Shown here piece by piece: positions 30,560-42,423 of a stretch of 64,000 nucleotides of DNA; within the stretch, counting starts at the first letter, position 1; each line of letters opens with the position of its first letter. The notes below the pieces were generated by a model that was not told where the DNA came from, ran no database searches, and worked only from the letters and a program-made list of their open reading frames with translations. The stretch lies in contig CM035807.1 in NCBI GenBank assembly GCA_020466095.1, positions 45,629,978 to 45,693,977 of the forward strand. Direction: 5' to 3'. This DNA is from Chlorops oryzae (Eukaryota; Arthropoda; Insecta; Diptera; Chloropidae). The position numbers were made by a program, and so were the translations under genes.

Positions 30560-30937
30560 AAGACTGTCCCAGAAATAACTGTCCTTTTGTTTTTTTTTTT
30601 TTAATGCAAAAAAAACCAATTATGTTTTTTTGAAAAATTCTTTCAGTTTATTATTAAGTGAACATTACATTGTAATTACACTGTAAAAAATACACTTAAA
30701 AAAAATTATACACTTTTTTATTAAGGTCCTCCATTAGGTTTTTTATCGACCTTTCGTTCACTTTAGTGTATGCCCGACGCCATTTATGTCGAAATATTTC
30801 GATGTTCTTCGCAGTTTGTTTGGTCTTCTTAAGGTTCCTTTTCATTAAAGCCCAATATTTTTCGAGTGGACGAAGTTCGGGGCAATTCGGAGGATTTGCT
30901 TCTCTTGGTACCACAGTGACATTATTGGCTTGGTACC
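30560..30937 (-). pseudogene. Tc1-like DD37E copy C, C-terminal third with left TIR
   Basis: Starts with AAGACTGTCCCAGAAATAAC at 30560. The minus-strand frame encodes QANNVTVVPREANPP to the C-terminus VYNFF and is cut at 30937 by the Bel-Pao LTR, at the same codon where copy B stops. Confidence 0.85.
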
Positions 30938-31364
30938 TGTACAAACTGGAAGATAGCCAGTTTGGGAATACCCAATCTCTTGGTCGATATTAAGTACTCC
31001 TTTGCCTTGGGTTCGTCAAGGCTTGTTATTCTATCACTTGTGTGATAGATTTCTTTAATGAAAATAAAGATTCGCGTTCAGTTATACCGTACTGCTTGAC
31101 GGCGAATCGAGAAGAGAAGTGTGTTTTTATTCTTTAATAGCGTGTTAGTATGTATGTATAAATGCATAAATAACGTATGTACAACCTGACTAGCAAATGT
31201 ACCGTATTAACAGCGAACATAATTGGAATTCGAGTATATTGCAAAGAATGAGAAACAAATAACTGTGTGATGCATAAATGACAAAAGAGGGTATTCATTT
31301 TTGATGTTACATTTAACAATGAAATTTAAGTGCAATACTTATAAATTATGATGCCGATTAAACA
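30938..31364 (-). repeat. Bel-Pao element 1, 3' LTR (427 bp)
   Basis: It runs TGTACAAACTGG ... GATTAAACA on the plus strand, so both ends show the TG...CA rule. The polypurine tract on the minus strand (AATGGGAGCCGGGA, 31378-31365) sits directly inside it. Paired with 24862-25285. Confidence 0.85.
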
Positions 31365-31391
31365 TCCCGGCTCCCATTGAAATTCCTGGTT

Positions 31392-32144
31392 TCAATTGAC
31401 TGGCAAAATCGCGATTTTTGTGATTGGACGCCGGAATGTCGTTTTTGGAGTACGCACATCAACTACCCTTGCATGACCGTCTGATCCTACGATCACATTT
31501 GATATTCTGCCGACAGTCCAAGCCATTGGCGGTGAATTCTCATCCTTTATGATGACCATGTCGTTGATCTTCGGATTCTCAGCTGGCACTTGCCATCGAC
31601 GACGATTCTGGAGTTCCGCGAGATATTCCATGTGCCATCTCTTCCAAAAATGGGCTTTGATGACGGCTATTCGTTGCCATCTTTCAATGTTCGAAATTTC
31701 TGATTTGGTATTAGCTACTTCTGGTATTTTTTGGATACCAAACCCAAGAATTAGATGGCTTGGCGTAAGAGGCTCGAGATCGTTGGGATTTGAAGACGGT
31801 GCACACAACGGTCGAGAATTGATGATGGCCTCAATTTCGACGAGCGCGGTCATAAGTTCTTCCAACGTGAGTCGGGCGTTTGGTAGAGTCCGAAAGAGGT
31901 GTGATTTGGCGGTCTTCACTGCTGCCTCCCACAATCCACCGAAGTGTGGAGCGCGAGGTGGAATGAAAGAGAAGTCGATGGTTCTGTTAGCGCAGTATGC
32001 TGAAATTTTCTGCATGTTGTGCACTTTGAAGAAGTTTTGCTGTAGCTCCTTTAACTTGGTGTCGGCACCAACAAAGTTGGTTGCGTTATCGCAATAGATT
32101 TTGGACGGGAGACCACGGCGCACAGTGCTTCGTTCCATAGACAA
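31392..32144 (-). pseudogene. Bel-Pao element 1, integrase C-terminal half
   Basis: A 250-residue open frame with CDNATNFVGA (second catalytic Asp), IPPRAPHFGGLWEAAVKTAK (catalytic Glu), INSRPL, PSHLILG and a C-terminal VIIKDENSPPMAW, all standard Bel-Pao integrase blocks. It stops 14-28 bp before the polypurine tract. The upstream part (first Asp, reverse transcriptase, gag) is absent: similarity breaks off near 32138. Frame is intact within the remnant. Confidence 0.85.
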
Positions 32145-34844
32145 AAATCCAACAAAAAAATTGTTTTAATAATTGATGAAATATATATTTTCGGAAAGAA
32201 ATAAAACAATAATAGAATTATAGAAAAATATTAATGGTTTGACTCTTTATTCACCACTAGAGGGCGCTCAACTAAGACGTTTTAAGCAAAACTGCTTTAA
32301 CAAAATAATTCGCTCAAGTCGATTCACTAAAAAAATGTCAAAAATTTTTTTTTCGTGAAATTACTTCAAACTTAATTTTTTTGACTTCTCAATTATAAGT
32401 AATAAATAAAAAAAAATTTAAGGCAAAGGGGCTTAATGTCATTTTGGTTTTTTGCTTTGAAAAACACAAATTTTTGGTTGGTTATTCAAAAATTACAAAA
32501 CTTTAATGGAGTAAAAAAAAAAATAGGAAAAACGGGTATTTTTTTATTCCTTTTTTAATACCTTATATATTCTTCTAATAAGATATGAAAAAATCAGACT
32601 TCTATCGAACCAACAATTGAGAAAAAAATCATTTTTACCATAAGCGTTTTTCTTGATTTATGAAACACTTTTTCAAGCTGTTTCGCAAGAAATTGCTACA
32701 AATACATTTTTTCCTAATAGACTTTAGGTTTGTTGTTTTAACTTTTCAAATATATGAGAAGTACATTAAAAATATGCTTTTAGGCAAAGGAGCTTAATAT
32801 CATTTTGTTTTCTGCTTGAAAAAAGGCACAAATTTTTTTTTCATAGTAAAAAATATCGAAACTTTAATGGAGTAAAAAAAAGAAATACGGAAAAACGGGT
32901 ATTTTTTTATTCCTATTTTTAGTACCTTATTATTCCTCTAATAAGTTATGAAAAAATCAACTTTTATCGAACCAACAAAAAAGAAAAAGTTAGATTTTAA
33001 AAATGTATATTTTCATGATTTATACTAAAGTTTTCTTCGTAAATAAACATTATTAAATGCAGCCAAAAAGTATGCTTTTCAATATTTATGAAATGTGCAT
33101 GCATTTATAAGTCTTTACTTCGTTGTTTTTCGTTGCAATTTTAGAAAAATGTGGCTGATTATTGAGTCTTAATCCTTGCTTTATCTCTCTCGTTTTTTTA
33201 ACAGAACTGTCTGCGAAAAGACTTAAGACGCGAACGTGAAAACAGAATAAAAATCTTACGAAATTAATGGAGGAAATATTATTTTTTGATAAGATCGCAT
33301 ATGTATATACTCTTTCCCCAGTTTTTAAAAAATTTTTGGCAAAATATCCATTTTTATAGCCAAAAATAACTTTGGGTGGTATGGGNNNNNNNNNNNNNNN
33401 NNNNNNNNNNNNNNNNNNNNNNNNNNNNNNNNNNNNNNNNNNNNNNNNNNNNNNNNNNNNNNNNNNNNNNNNNNNNNNNNNNNNNAATGGTGTTTTTGAT
33501 AAATTCCAGCACCATGAAATATGACCAATTTTGAATATGTGCTATTAAGCTGTTAAACAAGCTGAATATGAAACACCATCAAAAATGTTTCCTTACTGAG
33601 AAATAATAAGTCCCGCATCGGTATCGCCTTTCTCAGATTGGCATTGGCCCCGTTGAGGACAAGAAAAATTTTTTCCCAATTTTTCTATGGTAAGTCCATT
33701 TCATTGTTTAGATAAATTCTCATGGCTTAGGTGAAAAAGTTTCCCCCTATTGAAAATAAGTGGGACTGATAAGGAATATTTTTACGGCCAGAGGTTAGAT
33801 TAACCCGTAAAATGACGAAAACTTTTTTCTTTCTAAAAAAAGGTTTTGGAAGAGAAATTTTTTATGTGTAGAGATAGGGTTTTTTGACCTTACGAAAAAA
33901 GATGCAGCTTTAAAATTAAATAAGGTCCTTCGAACAATGCATATTCCTAGGAAAAGCAGTTCTTAAGTTATGGCTGTATGAAAAATGAAAAATACTAATT
34001 TTTTAGCTTTGAGGCCATTGCGCCAACTTAAACTTAGCTTAATCTTCATCACATTTTGCACACGTAAGTTTTTGATTGTCACCGATATTTTAAGCCGCTT
34101 GGAACGAGGAAATTTCACCTTCGCCAAAAATGGCCACCTTAATATAATATATATATATCTATATTTATTTCTCGCTTAAAGCCTTTTAAATGTCCGCTTA
34201 ATTTCATTTATTTTGATTTCTTTACAATTATCTATGTATTTTACTTAGCAAGGTGTCAAAAAACCTGTTTTGGAAAAAACATAATTTTTTTTATGATTCC
34301 ATTAGATCACATATTTAGTATAAACTTTTATTTTAGAACTTTTTTTTTAAGCGATAAAGCTCGGGAGTCATGAAACTTGGCACTGAAACTTATCTCAATA
34401 AAATTAATAAAAACATGAAGTTTCATAAAAATCGGTCAAGCCCACCACCTACCCCCCATACAACTTGAAATTAATTTTTATTGTAAAATTTTTTGCTTTT
34501 GTCAGAATGTCTTTAAATTTTGCGCAGAGCTTACAATTAATGCAAAGAAAACATTCTAAATTTTCATAAAAATTTCATTTCGTTAGAGCACACATTTTGT
34601 ATAAACTTTTGTTTTGAAAGAAATTTTTCATATGAAAAATTTTTAACATAAGAGTATACTCTAAATTTTTTTCTTATCACATTGCAAGTTTGTATGAACT
34701 TCATTGTAAAATGTTGCCACGTACTTTACTTCATTACAGCCAAATTTGATTAGCAATTTTTGTGGCCAAGTGGTTTTTGAAAGTTAATATTATGACAAAA
34801 TTAACAGTATAAACGAACAACAAAACAAAGTTTTTCTAAGGGGT
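32145..34844. other. non-coding region with direct repeats and one N gap
   Basis: Contains two diverged copies of a ~215-bp segment (32420-32637 and 32784-32998) that share AGGCAAAGG(G/A)GCTTAAT, ACTTTAATGGAGTAAAAAAA and AAAACGGGTATTTTTTTATT, a 100-N gap (33386-33485), a motif AACAGAACTGTCTGCGAAAA (33200-33219) repeated inverted at 3758-3780, and AT-rich DNA with no gene. Confidence 0.6.
33386..33485. other. 100-N scaffold gap
   Basis: A run of exactly 100 N in otherwise non-coding DNA. Confidence 0.99.
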
Positions 34845-34991
34845 GGCATCGTGCTCTGAAAACAGCCGGAGATGTTAACGCAATCGACAACAACAACAGC
34901 CAGAGGTGTTTACGCAATCGACAACAATAACAGCCAGAGGTGTTCACGCAATCGACAACAATAACAGCTAGAGGTGTTCACGCAATCGACA
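34845..34991. repeat. 34-bp minisatellite, about four units
   Basis: CGCAATCGAC starts at 34879, 34913, 34947 and 34981, exactly 34 bp apart, each followed by AACAATAACAGCCAGAGGTG or a variant. Confidence 0.9.
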
Positions 34992-35296
34992 ACAACACCA
35001 AGCCGGTCAGCAGAACAACAAGTGCAACCTAGGCACACCGGCAGGGGGAGATCGAAAATTAGCCGATGAAGAATCAATATCCAATATTGCTTTATCAATA
35101 TCGAAGCGAAGCTTCGATCGATGGACTCGATTCTTGCAATTTGGAATCGAAAGTGAATAAAAAGATCTCAACTTTGACCTACTTACGAGCCAGGACGACA
35201 AAAAGTGGATCTCAGTGTAGCTCTGTTATGGTCTATTTAAACATATGTGACAAGACGAGCTTGGAGCAATTTTGTTTTCGTTAAATTCCAGCACCA

Positions 35297-35502
35297 TTCC
35301 AAATCCAACTGGTTCCGGAAGAGTTGATAATTACGAAGGACACCTTAGTTATAACGATACGAAATAGGCGCAGAACAGCCCAGATTTTTCTTTTGCTTAT
35401 TTGAACTCTTTGTGAGTTGTGTTCCTATAAACGATTGGAAAGCGGTGATTCCAAATCCAACTGGGTCTGGGAGAATTGATAATTACAAAGGACACCTTAG
35501 TT
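35297..35502. repeat. 52-bp direct repeat pair
   Basis: TTCCAAATCCAACTGG begins at 35297 and again at 35449, each followed by a similar ~35 bp ending GGACACCTTAGTT. This may belong to the leader or LTR of the gag-bearing element that follows, but LTR ends could not be fixed. Confidence 0.7.
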
Positions 35503-35853
35503 TCACAACTTACTAAGGTGGTATAGGTAAACCAACCCTAGTTCAAAATTAATTAAAAATAAATCTAATAATAAATATATATATATATATATATCGGTGC
35601 AACAAGACAACTAAGCCATTACAGAGAAAACGCATCTACAAACTTTCAAAGAAAAAAAAAAACAGCAACATGGTGAGTATACAAATATTTTTGAAACCTA
35701 CAGATACACATTTAAAAAAAAAATTAAAATTTGTCACTGATTTGAATACGCAGTCCATTTCGGTTGAGGTCCGATTTTTAATGCGCAGATTATTGTTTGA
35801 TTAATTTTGGTTCCTTTTCGGTTACCGGTTTTTTCCGTCGACTAATTAAATAT

Positions 35854-36631
35854 ATGGAAAAAAAATTAGAAATTTTAAAACAAAGATTAAAAGAGTCGGA
35901 GGAACACAAGTCGGAGCATAGCACAAGCAGAAGGGTGGAGTTTACTCAGAGAAATAAATCCTTATCGTGAATTTTTGCTTTTAATCCAAAACGAGGTAGC
36001 GTTGTCCTGTTCTAACCAACTCGAAAAAGCAATTGATTTAATCGAAAAATCTAAGAATTCAGTAAGCTCATCGAATAACACAACAGCAGATCGAATAAAC
36101 GAATTGGAAGAGAATATCAAGCATCTTACATTAAATTGTCAGACATTGCGGAAAAGAATAGATGAAGAAACACTTCTAATTGAAGAATCGGAGGAGCAAA
36201 ATCAACCACTGCGAAAAGCTCTCAAGGAGGCCGCAGGAAGCCAAAATTTATCAGACGCAATCGAATAAAATAAGACAAAGGAGAAAAAAATCCAATACCT
36301 CAAGGTAGAAATAAACAACCTCAAAAGAGATCTAAGAACGATCTGCGAAACATCTCCACTTCCGGAAAGAAGAACATTACAAAATCGTGCACAGCAGACT
36401 GACTAATCTGCCAGTAACAAGTCCTACAACGAAAGCAACAAAAAATTTCACGCAACAGACATTTCTTGAAGATCAACAATTACCGAAAATTAAAATTACC
36501 ATGACAACAAATATAAACGAAGCGATTCGAAGCGCGCATCTACTGGTTCCATATTTTTCGGGAACGCGAGGGCCAGGACTCAAGGAAAAAGTCCTGAAAT
36601 TCGTTAGGGGATTCGAAATTCTCAAAGCAAC
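35854..36631 (+). pseudogene. gag-like relic of an LTR retrotransposon
   Basis: From ATG 35854, a charged frame (MEKKLEILKQRLKESEEHK) shifts near 35968 into a coiled-coil-like stretch (NQLEKAIDLIEKSK, INELEENIKHLTLNCQTL). A further shifted frame (36387-36631) has SAHLLVPYFSGTRGPG and VLKFVRGFEILKAT, resembling the start of a Gypsy-type gag core. A donor-like ATGGTGAGT is at about 35669. It ends abruptly at 36631 where a Bel-Pao LTR fragment begins. Assignment to Gypsy is tentative. Confidence 0.45.
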
Positions 36632-36769
36632 GATGACAAAGAATGTGAAGACATACGGAATGCAAAAAAACTAACGTTACAATATTGACTCGATTTTAAG
36701 TAATTCTAAACAGGGTGATGCTTCTGCTTACAACATATTCTAAACAGGGTGATGTTGCTGCTCACAACA
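36632..36769 (-). repeat. Bel-Pao element 2, truncated 3' LTR (138 bp)
   Basis: Matches 46128-46265. On the minus strand the LTR starts TGTTGTGAGCAGCAACATC right after a polypurine-rich CAACGGGGGGAGTA (36783-36770). The other 300 bp of the LTR are missing. Confidence 0.85.
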
Positions 36770-36799
36770 TACTCCCCCCGTTGGAAGATCTGGGCTTTC

Positions 36800-37742
36800 A
36801 ACCTCCTTCAGCGGAAGTAAATATAGCTTGTTGACGGCTCTTCTTGTAGAGCCAATGGCCGTTTGCAAGATGGCTTCTCGAGCTACACGGTCGTTTCCTT
36901 GAACAAGTTCTGTCACTCTCGCTAATGGCCACTTCAAAGGGGGTAGATTTTCATCCTTGATTAAAACGATATCATTAATTTGAAGGCCAGGTTTAGTGGT
37001 TCGCCATTTTTATCGCTGCTGAAGAAGAGTAAGATATTCCTCGCTCCAGCGTCTCCAAAAAATTTGCTGAAGATAAGTCACATGCTGCCATCGATCAAGC
37101 CTGTTGCAATTAAGCTCGGTTAGATTAGGCTCGACGAAGGAGGAGTAGGGAGCGCCAGTTTAGAAATGAGCTGGCGTCAATACGTCCAGATCGGCAGGAT
37201 CTTCTGAAAGAGGAAAGAGAGGTCGAGAGTTAAATATGCGCAATTCGTCAAATCCGAGTACAATGGTGCCGACTGCCCGAGAGAAATGATACTTGGCAGT
37301 TTTCACCGCGGCCTCCCAAAGGCCACCAAAGTGGGGCGACCGCGGAGGTATGAACTTCCAGTCGATGTTGTCCGTAGACAATATTGGTGAACGGATTCTT
37401 GATGCTCGCTGTTTAAGAATAATTGACGTAATTGTAGGAGTTCATTCTTAGCTCCAACGAAGTTGGTCGCATTATCCGACCAGATGCAGTTTGGTTTTCC
37501 TCGTGTAAAAATGAACCTCTTTAAAGCGGTGATGAACGATGGAGTGGATAGATCCTTGACGACCTCGAGGTGAACCGCTTTGGTACTAAACAAATGAACA
37601 CGCTGACGTAGCATTTTATTGGCTGCTTGTTACGCGATTCTGGTTTGTAATAAAAGGGCCCGCAAAAGTCTACGCCAGTCACAAGGAATGCTCTCGATGA
37701 CTCCACACGCTCCCTAGGCAAATCAGCCATAATGTGCTCCAT
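36800..37742 (-). pseudogene. Bel-Pao element 2, integrase
   Basis: Minus-strand pieces in order: MEHIMADLPRERV, VTGVDFCGPFYYK (first catalytic Asp, about 37675), STKAVHLEVVKDLS, IWSDNATNFVGAKN (second Asp, about 37470), IPPRSPHFGGLWEAAVKTAK (Glu, about 37320), FNSRPL, DVLTPAHF, and a C-terminal GNDRVAREAILQT...RAVNKLYLLP. At least three frameshifts break it. Confidence 0.85.
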
Positions 37743-37831
37743 TAATCGCGGCCTCGTGCGAAAACATCTGATGCATTTTCTGGTAACCCGAGAGACTGTC
37801 TTTCGGCCTCCTAAAACCCAGAATTGACTTC

Positions 37832-38783
37832 TTATTGCTGCCAGAAGCGCGGATGGACCTCAATGAAGATTTTTTTCATGAAAGTTAGCGGGTGATTGTT
37901 AGATAAAATTAAGGATGACGAGATTCGAAACAAAGATTCGAATTTTTCAAGCGTTAGACTTGAGCGTCTTGTATTCATCCCATAAGGTGACTTGTGGACG
38001 TGTCGGAGAATCAGGTGCGTTCCATGTTGCACATCAAGGGTTGTAAGTCGAGGTGATTTGATTTTGTTCACAAATTTATAGATGTAAGCAAATATCCTTT
38101 GCATCGTGGTGAAATTGTTGAGATATTTGCAATTGATAGTCTTGTCGATACTAGGTGAAGTGATGAGTAGTGCCTTTTTTCGGACTTCTGGCAATTCCGA
38201 GAGATTATGAAGACAAGATTCGGGCCATTGACTTTGGTGTGTGAGTAAAAAAGATGGTCCACATTTCCACAAGGATGAGCTTCGCAATTCACTTGGTATC
38301 GCTCCTCTAGATAAGATATCTGCAGGATTAGATACGGTAGGAACATAGCGCCAAGTCATTCGGTGTGAGCTGTTGAATTGTTGCTATGCGATTTGAGACA
38401 AATACGTTGAATTTTGATGGCTCATCTTTTATCCAAGACAACGCGACCTTAGAGTCCGACCAACAATAAAATTTGCAATCACCGAGATACATTTGCGAGA
38501 CTTCATACATAAGATGCGCCAGTAACGTGGCCGGACAAAGTTCTAACTTTGGAACGGTGAGTGTTTTCAATGGTGAAACTCGAGATTTGGAGCATAATAA
38601 TTGACAAGATACTTCATGAGGAGTAGAAGATCGGACATAGATGCATGCACCATAAGCTTCCAAGCTAGCATCACAAAATCCATGTATTTCAATGAAGGAA
38701 TTTGGTTTCAAAACGAGACGAGGAAAATTGAAGTGCTTTACATTACTTAGATCGTTACAGATGCTGCTCCAAGCAGTGCTCAA
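37832..38783 (-). pseudogene. Bel-Pao element 2, RNase H and RNase H-integrase linker
   Basis: The 38783-38328 frame has IHGFCDASLEAYGACIYVR (RNase H Asp), LTVPKLELCPA and CWSDSKVALSWI. After a shift the 38359-37832 frame continues with WRYVPTVSNPADILSRG (the end of RNase H), and LWKCGPSFL, followed by the linker up to FIEVHPRFW. The overlap of the two frames shows a one-base shift near 38345. Confidence 0.85.
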
Positions 38784-38984
38784 GAAGGATGGTAGACTCT
38801 CATCCCAATGCAGATTTTCTCTTCATAGACGCTGCAACAACATTTTTGCCTTGGTTATGACAGGTCCAAGTAGTCCAATTGGATCATAAAATCGAGCAAT
38901 TGCTGAAAGTACGGAACGTTTAGTGTGCTTGGTGGAAATTTTCAAAGGGGAGGAGGAGAACAAAAAATGGTCACTTGAAGGACT

Positions 38985-39833
38985 CTATATGAGCCCAAGA
39001 GTCTTTGTAATGTCGCTACCGTCATCAAACTTCAAAAGGGTTTCTCTTTCCTCTTCGGGAATTTGACCAAGAATTGTATGATCGTTTGAACACCATTTTT
39101 GGATTTTGAATTGACCTTTGCCCAATAAGCCTTTGGTTTGCCGAATGATTTGTAGAACTTCTTCCTTTGATTGTCCGCCACTAATGAGATCGTCGACATA
39201 GAAATCCCGTATGACAATTTTGGAACCAATTGGAAATTCTTCAGCTTCATCGAGTGCTAGTTGGTGCATTGAGCGAATCGAAAGAAATGATACCGGCTTC
39301 GTGCCATTCGTGACCGTGTCTAGCTTGTAGACTTCAATGTCTTCATCTGGAGAATTTCGCCACAAAATACACTGCATGTAGTTGTCCGGCGGCGAGACAC
39401 GTATGCACCTATATATCTTGCAGATTTCAACTGTTACAGCGATAGGAAAGGTACGAAATCTTAATAATATGTTAAACAACTTAGGCTGAATTGTGGGTCC
39501 AGACATCAGAAGATCATTTAAAGAGTAACCGGAAGAGGATGGTGCCGAACCATCAAATACGACCCTCAATTTGGTTGTAGTGCTTTCTGATTTGATGACG
39601 CAATGATGAGGAAGAAAGTATTTGCAAAGACTGAACGAACTAGAATCGACGCGAGACATATGATTTAGATTGACATATTCCTTGATAAAGTCTGGTACGC
39701 ACTTAAGTTCTTTACGACGAAACAATTTGCGTTCCAAATTAGGAAATCGACGTAGTGCTTGTTGGTACGAATCCCCCAACATATTGATATTGAATTTGAG
39801 CGGTAAATGAACAGAGTACTCACCAGTTGCCAA
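38985..39833 (-). pseudogene. Bel-Pao element 2, reverse transcriptase
   Basis: A 282-residue open frame: YFLPHHCVIKSESTTTKLRV, VFDGSAPSSSGYSLND, LLMSGPTIQPKLFNIL, MYRCI-type fingers (CKIYRCIRVSPPDNYMQ), and the catalytic FYVDDLISGG (about 39190). Upstream frames (to 40039) encode the linker from the protease with shifts. Fingers and palm are largely preserved. Confidence 0.9.
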
Positions 39834-40134
39834 GCGAGAGTAATGTGCTAGGAAGTGAGCCTCACAGTCGAGCTCTTCCTTTGATACCTTAATGATGGGC
39901 TCAATTCAGTTTTCAACGTCCCAAAATCGTCGAACCAATTCGTCAATACGCATGGTGATTTCATCATCAAGAGGAGGAAATGATGAGCTGCTAACGAAGA
40001 TACCTTATGTGAGTGTTGAATGGCGCCAGATAGACCCATCCTAGTCGTGTTTTTTGCAAAAGAGGAAGAGTCGATCCAAGATTAATCTGGCCAACACAAA
40101 GTAGCTCAAAAAACAGATTTGCCCAATAAGCAAA

Positions 40135-40845
40135 TCAATCCGCTGCGACCTGTTGAAATGGGGATCGGCTAGACGAATGTTTTCCGGAATGTTCCAAGAA
40201 GCCTGGCTGATTATCTGTGATTGTCGAAGCTAACAGAGCTGTTATATTCGTGGAATATTCTGATGTTTTCGACTGTATGAAGAGATTGACGGTGAATCCT
40301 TCTGTAGCAAAGTTTGTTTCTCCAATTCCAGAAACAGAAGTTGATGACTTGATTTTTCTAAGCTGGAGCTGATTCGCTAGACGAGATGTCACGAAATTGA
40401 TCTGCGAGCCAGAGTCCAAAAGCGCACGAAAATTTATGAGCATTCCAAAGCGATTTTTAACTAAAACAACTGCAGTGGCCAAGAGCCCGGTATCACAATC
40501 GGTTCCTTTGGCATTGAGCGATGCAGCGAGCGAAGAAGCGTTGAGCGATACGCCTGGATGACCAGGTGAAGATCCAGAAGAGTCTCCTTGCGGCCCAGTA
40601 GATGCTGGCAGTGCCTCAGCGATTGAAGAGTTCAAATGCAGTAGGGTGTGATGCTTGGAGCTGCAGCTTTTGCATGGCCCAGACTTGCACGCTCGCACCT
40701 GATGGCCCTTTTTTAGGCAATTTAAGCACAATTCCAGCCTTTTTACCTCTTTCAAACGAGCAGACGCTGATAAGCTACCAAACTTAAAGCAACTGTATAT
40801 GGAATGTGAGTCATTATCGCAAAAAACAAGCATTATTAGATGCAT
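40135..40845 (-). pseudogene. Bel-Pao element 2, zinc knuckles and aspartic protease
   Basis: Open frame with CLNCLKKGHQVRAC (CX2CX4HX4C), a second CKSCSSKHHTLLH zinc motif, a Ser/Gly/Pro linker, then the protease active site ALLDSGSQINFVT and SGIGETNFA, the DUF1758 pattern of Bel-Pao proteases. The frame ends at 40135 next to a shift toward the reverse transcriptase linker. Confidence 0.85.
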
Positions 40846-40851
40846 TAGCAG

Positions 40852-41875
40852 CTAATGCTGATCTATTTGAGGGATTATTTTTAGGTTTATTATTTTTCCC
40901 ACCTGATTGCTAGGCGATGGCTCCGCCATAGCATGTTCCATATTTTCCAAAGTTTGACATCGCTGTTCCAAAAACGTTGAGAATGATTCCCATGATGGAA
41001 TGATATTAAATGGAGTGGATTCCTCCCATTTAGATTGCGTTGTCTTATCGACCTTTTTAAGTACTGTTTGTATCAAGAAAATCTCGGCTATTTGTGTCGA
41101 TTCTCCCATGGACTGTAGTGCACGCATGTATGCATTGAGCTTATCCGACAATTCACGAAGCTTATAAACTGGAGCTGATACGATTTTCTGTAGACCCAGA
41201 ATCTCTTTGACATGCGCCTGAAAGACGACGCTTTTTGTTAAACCGTTTTTCCAACAAGGATATTGCTAAATCAAAATTAGATTCATTAATTTCCAATAAG
41301 CGAACAGTATCCAATGCCGAACCCTTGAGGCACGAGCGCAAGTGCTGGAATTTTTCAATTTTGCTTAAATCAGAGCAGTCTCCAACGACACTGTTGAACA
41401 TCAAGGAAAAATCGGCCCACTCCGTGTAAGCACCGCTGAACGTTGGCAATTTGAGATCTGGTAGCCTTGACCTTGAACGGTTCGCGAATGAGTTATCTGT
41501 CATACCGTTGAGCTCATTTGGAAACATCGTGGATGAATGAATATTTGTGCTGATCCTTTTCCGCAATTCGGTTTGAATAGCCGATTTTAATGCCACGACT
41601 GTTTCATCAAAATTCTGCCGTAGATCGCTGCCTATTTCGCTGAAATCCAATTCTTCGAGACCATCATGAGCTATATCGAAAGATTTTTGCAATTTCTCCG
41701 AAAGCTCTAATTGCAACTGCATTTCCTCTACATTAAGCTCTCAAAGACGAGTGGAATTTAGGCGATGCTTCAATGATTCTAATTGATCCGATATTGCCTG
41801 CGACTTGAGTTTAAAAAATCTGGCACGTGTTCCATTGACACAGCATTAGACAAGGCAGCGTTATCGTTTGACATT
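40852..41875 (-). pseudogene. Bel-Pao element 2, gag (DUF1759-type)
   Basis: It starts MSNDNAALSNAV at 41874, shifts near 41810 and has a stop near 41740. The main frame (41722-41162) has a helical head and the DUF1759 core LPDLKLPTFSGAYTEWADF, MFNSVVGD, KFQHLRSCLKGSALDTV, SLLEKRF. A further shift near 41230 leads to MSDKLNAYMRALQSMGES and WESFSTFLEQRCQTLE (41151-40852), continuing to the zinc knuckles. Confidence 0.8.
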
Positions 41876-42034
41876 GTTAGTTACAATAACTTATTTGTTA
41901 TTATTAATTGTTTTAACGGATTTTGTTATTTCAAAGTCGAAATTTCAAGGTTGTTTCAAAGTTAAACTCAAATGCAAGAGTTGCAAGAAAATTTACCGTT
42001 TAACCGAAATAAGTGTACGAATTTTAACTGTTTA

Positions 42035-42400
42035 TGAGCGAAGCGATATTCACTGTATTTATGCGTATGTTTGACTTGCAAGAAACCGAAACTAAAGCGT
42101 TCACAAGCGACGCGCGGTGCACTGTATTTACGAAGGTGTGTTTGACCCGCAAGAAACCGAAACGAAAATGTCCATAAGCGACGCGCGGTGCACTGTATGT
42201 ACGTATGTATGTTTGACCGCAAGAAACCGAAACGAAAAAATCCATAAGGACGCGCGGTGCACTGTATGTACGTATGTTGTTTGACCGCAAGAAACCGAAA
42301 CGAACATGTCCATTACGACGCGCGGTGCACTTGTATGTACGTAGGTGTGTTTGATCGCAGAAACCGAAACGAAGAATGGCGACAAGTAACAGGCAAGTTT
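42035..42400. repeat. ~70-bp tandem repeats in the Bel-Pao 2 leader
   Basis: CGCGCGGTGCACT(T)GTA starts at 42111, 42182, 42251 and 42319, with a diverged unit before, spaced 71, 69 and 68 bp. Each unit also has GCAAGAAACCGAAACGAA. Confidence 0.85.
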
Positions 42401-42423
42401 TTTATGACAGCTACACGTATGTA

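Noticed and set aside
31549..32097. 182-residue plus-strand frame
   Set aside because: It is the shadow of the Bel-Pao integrase read on the opposite strand (31392-32144).
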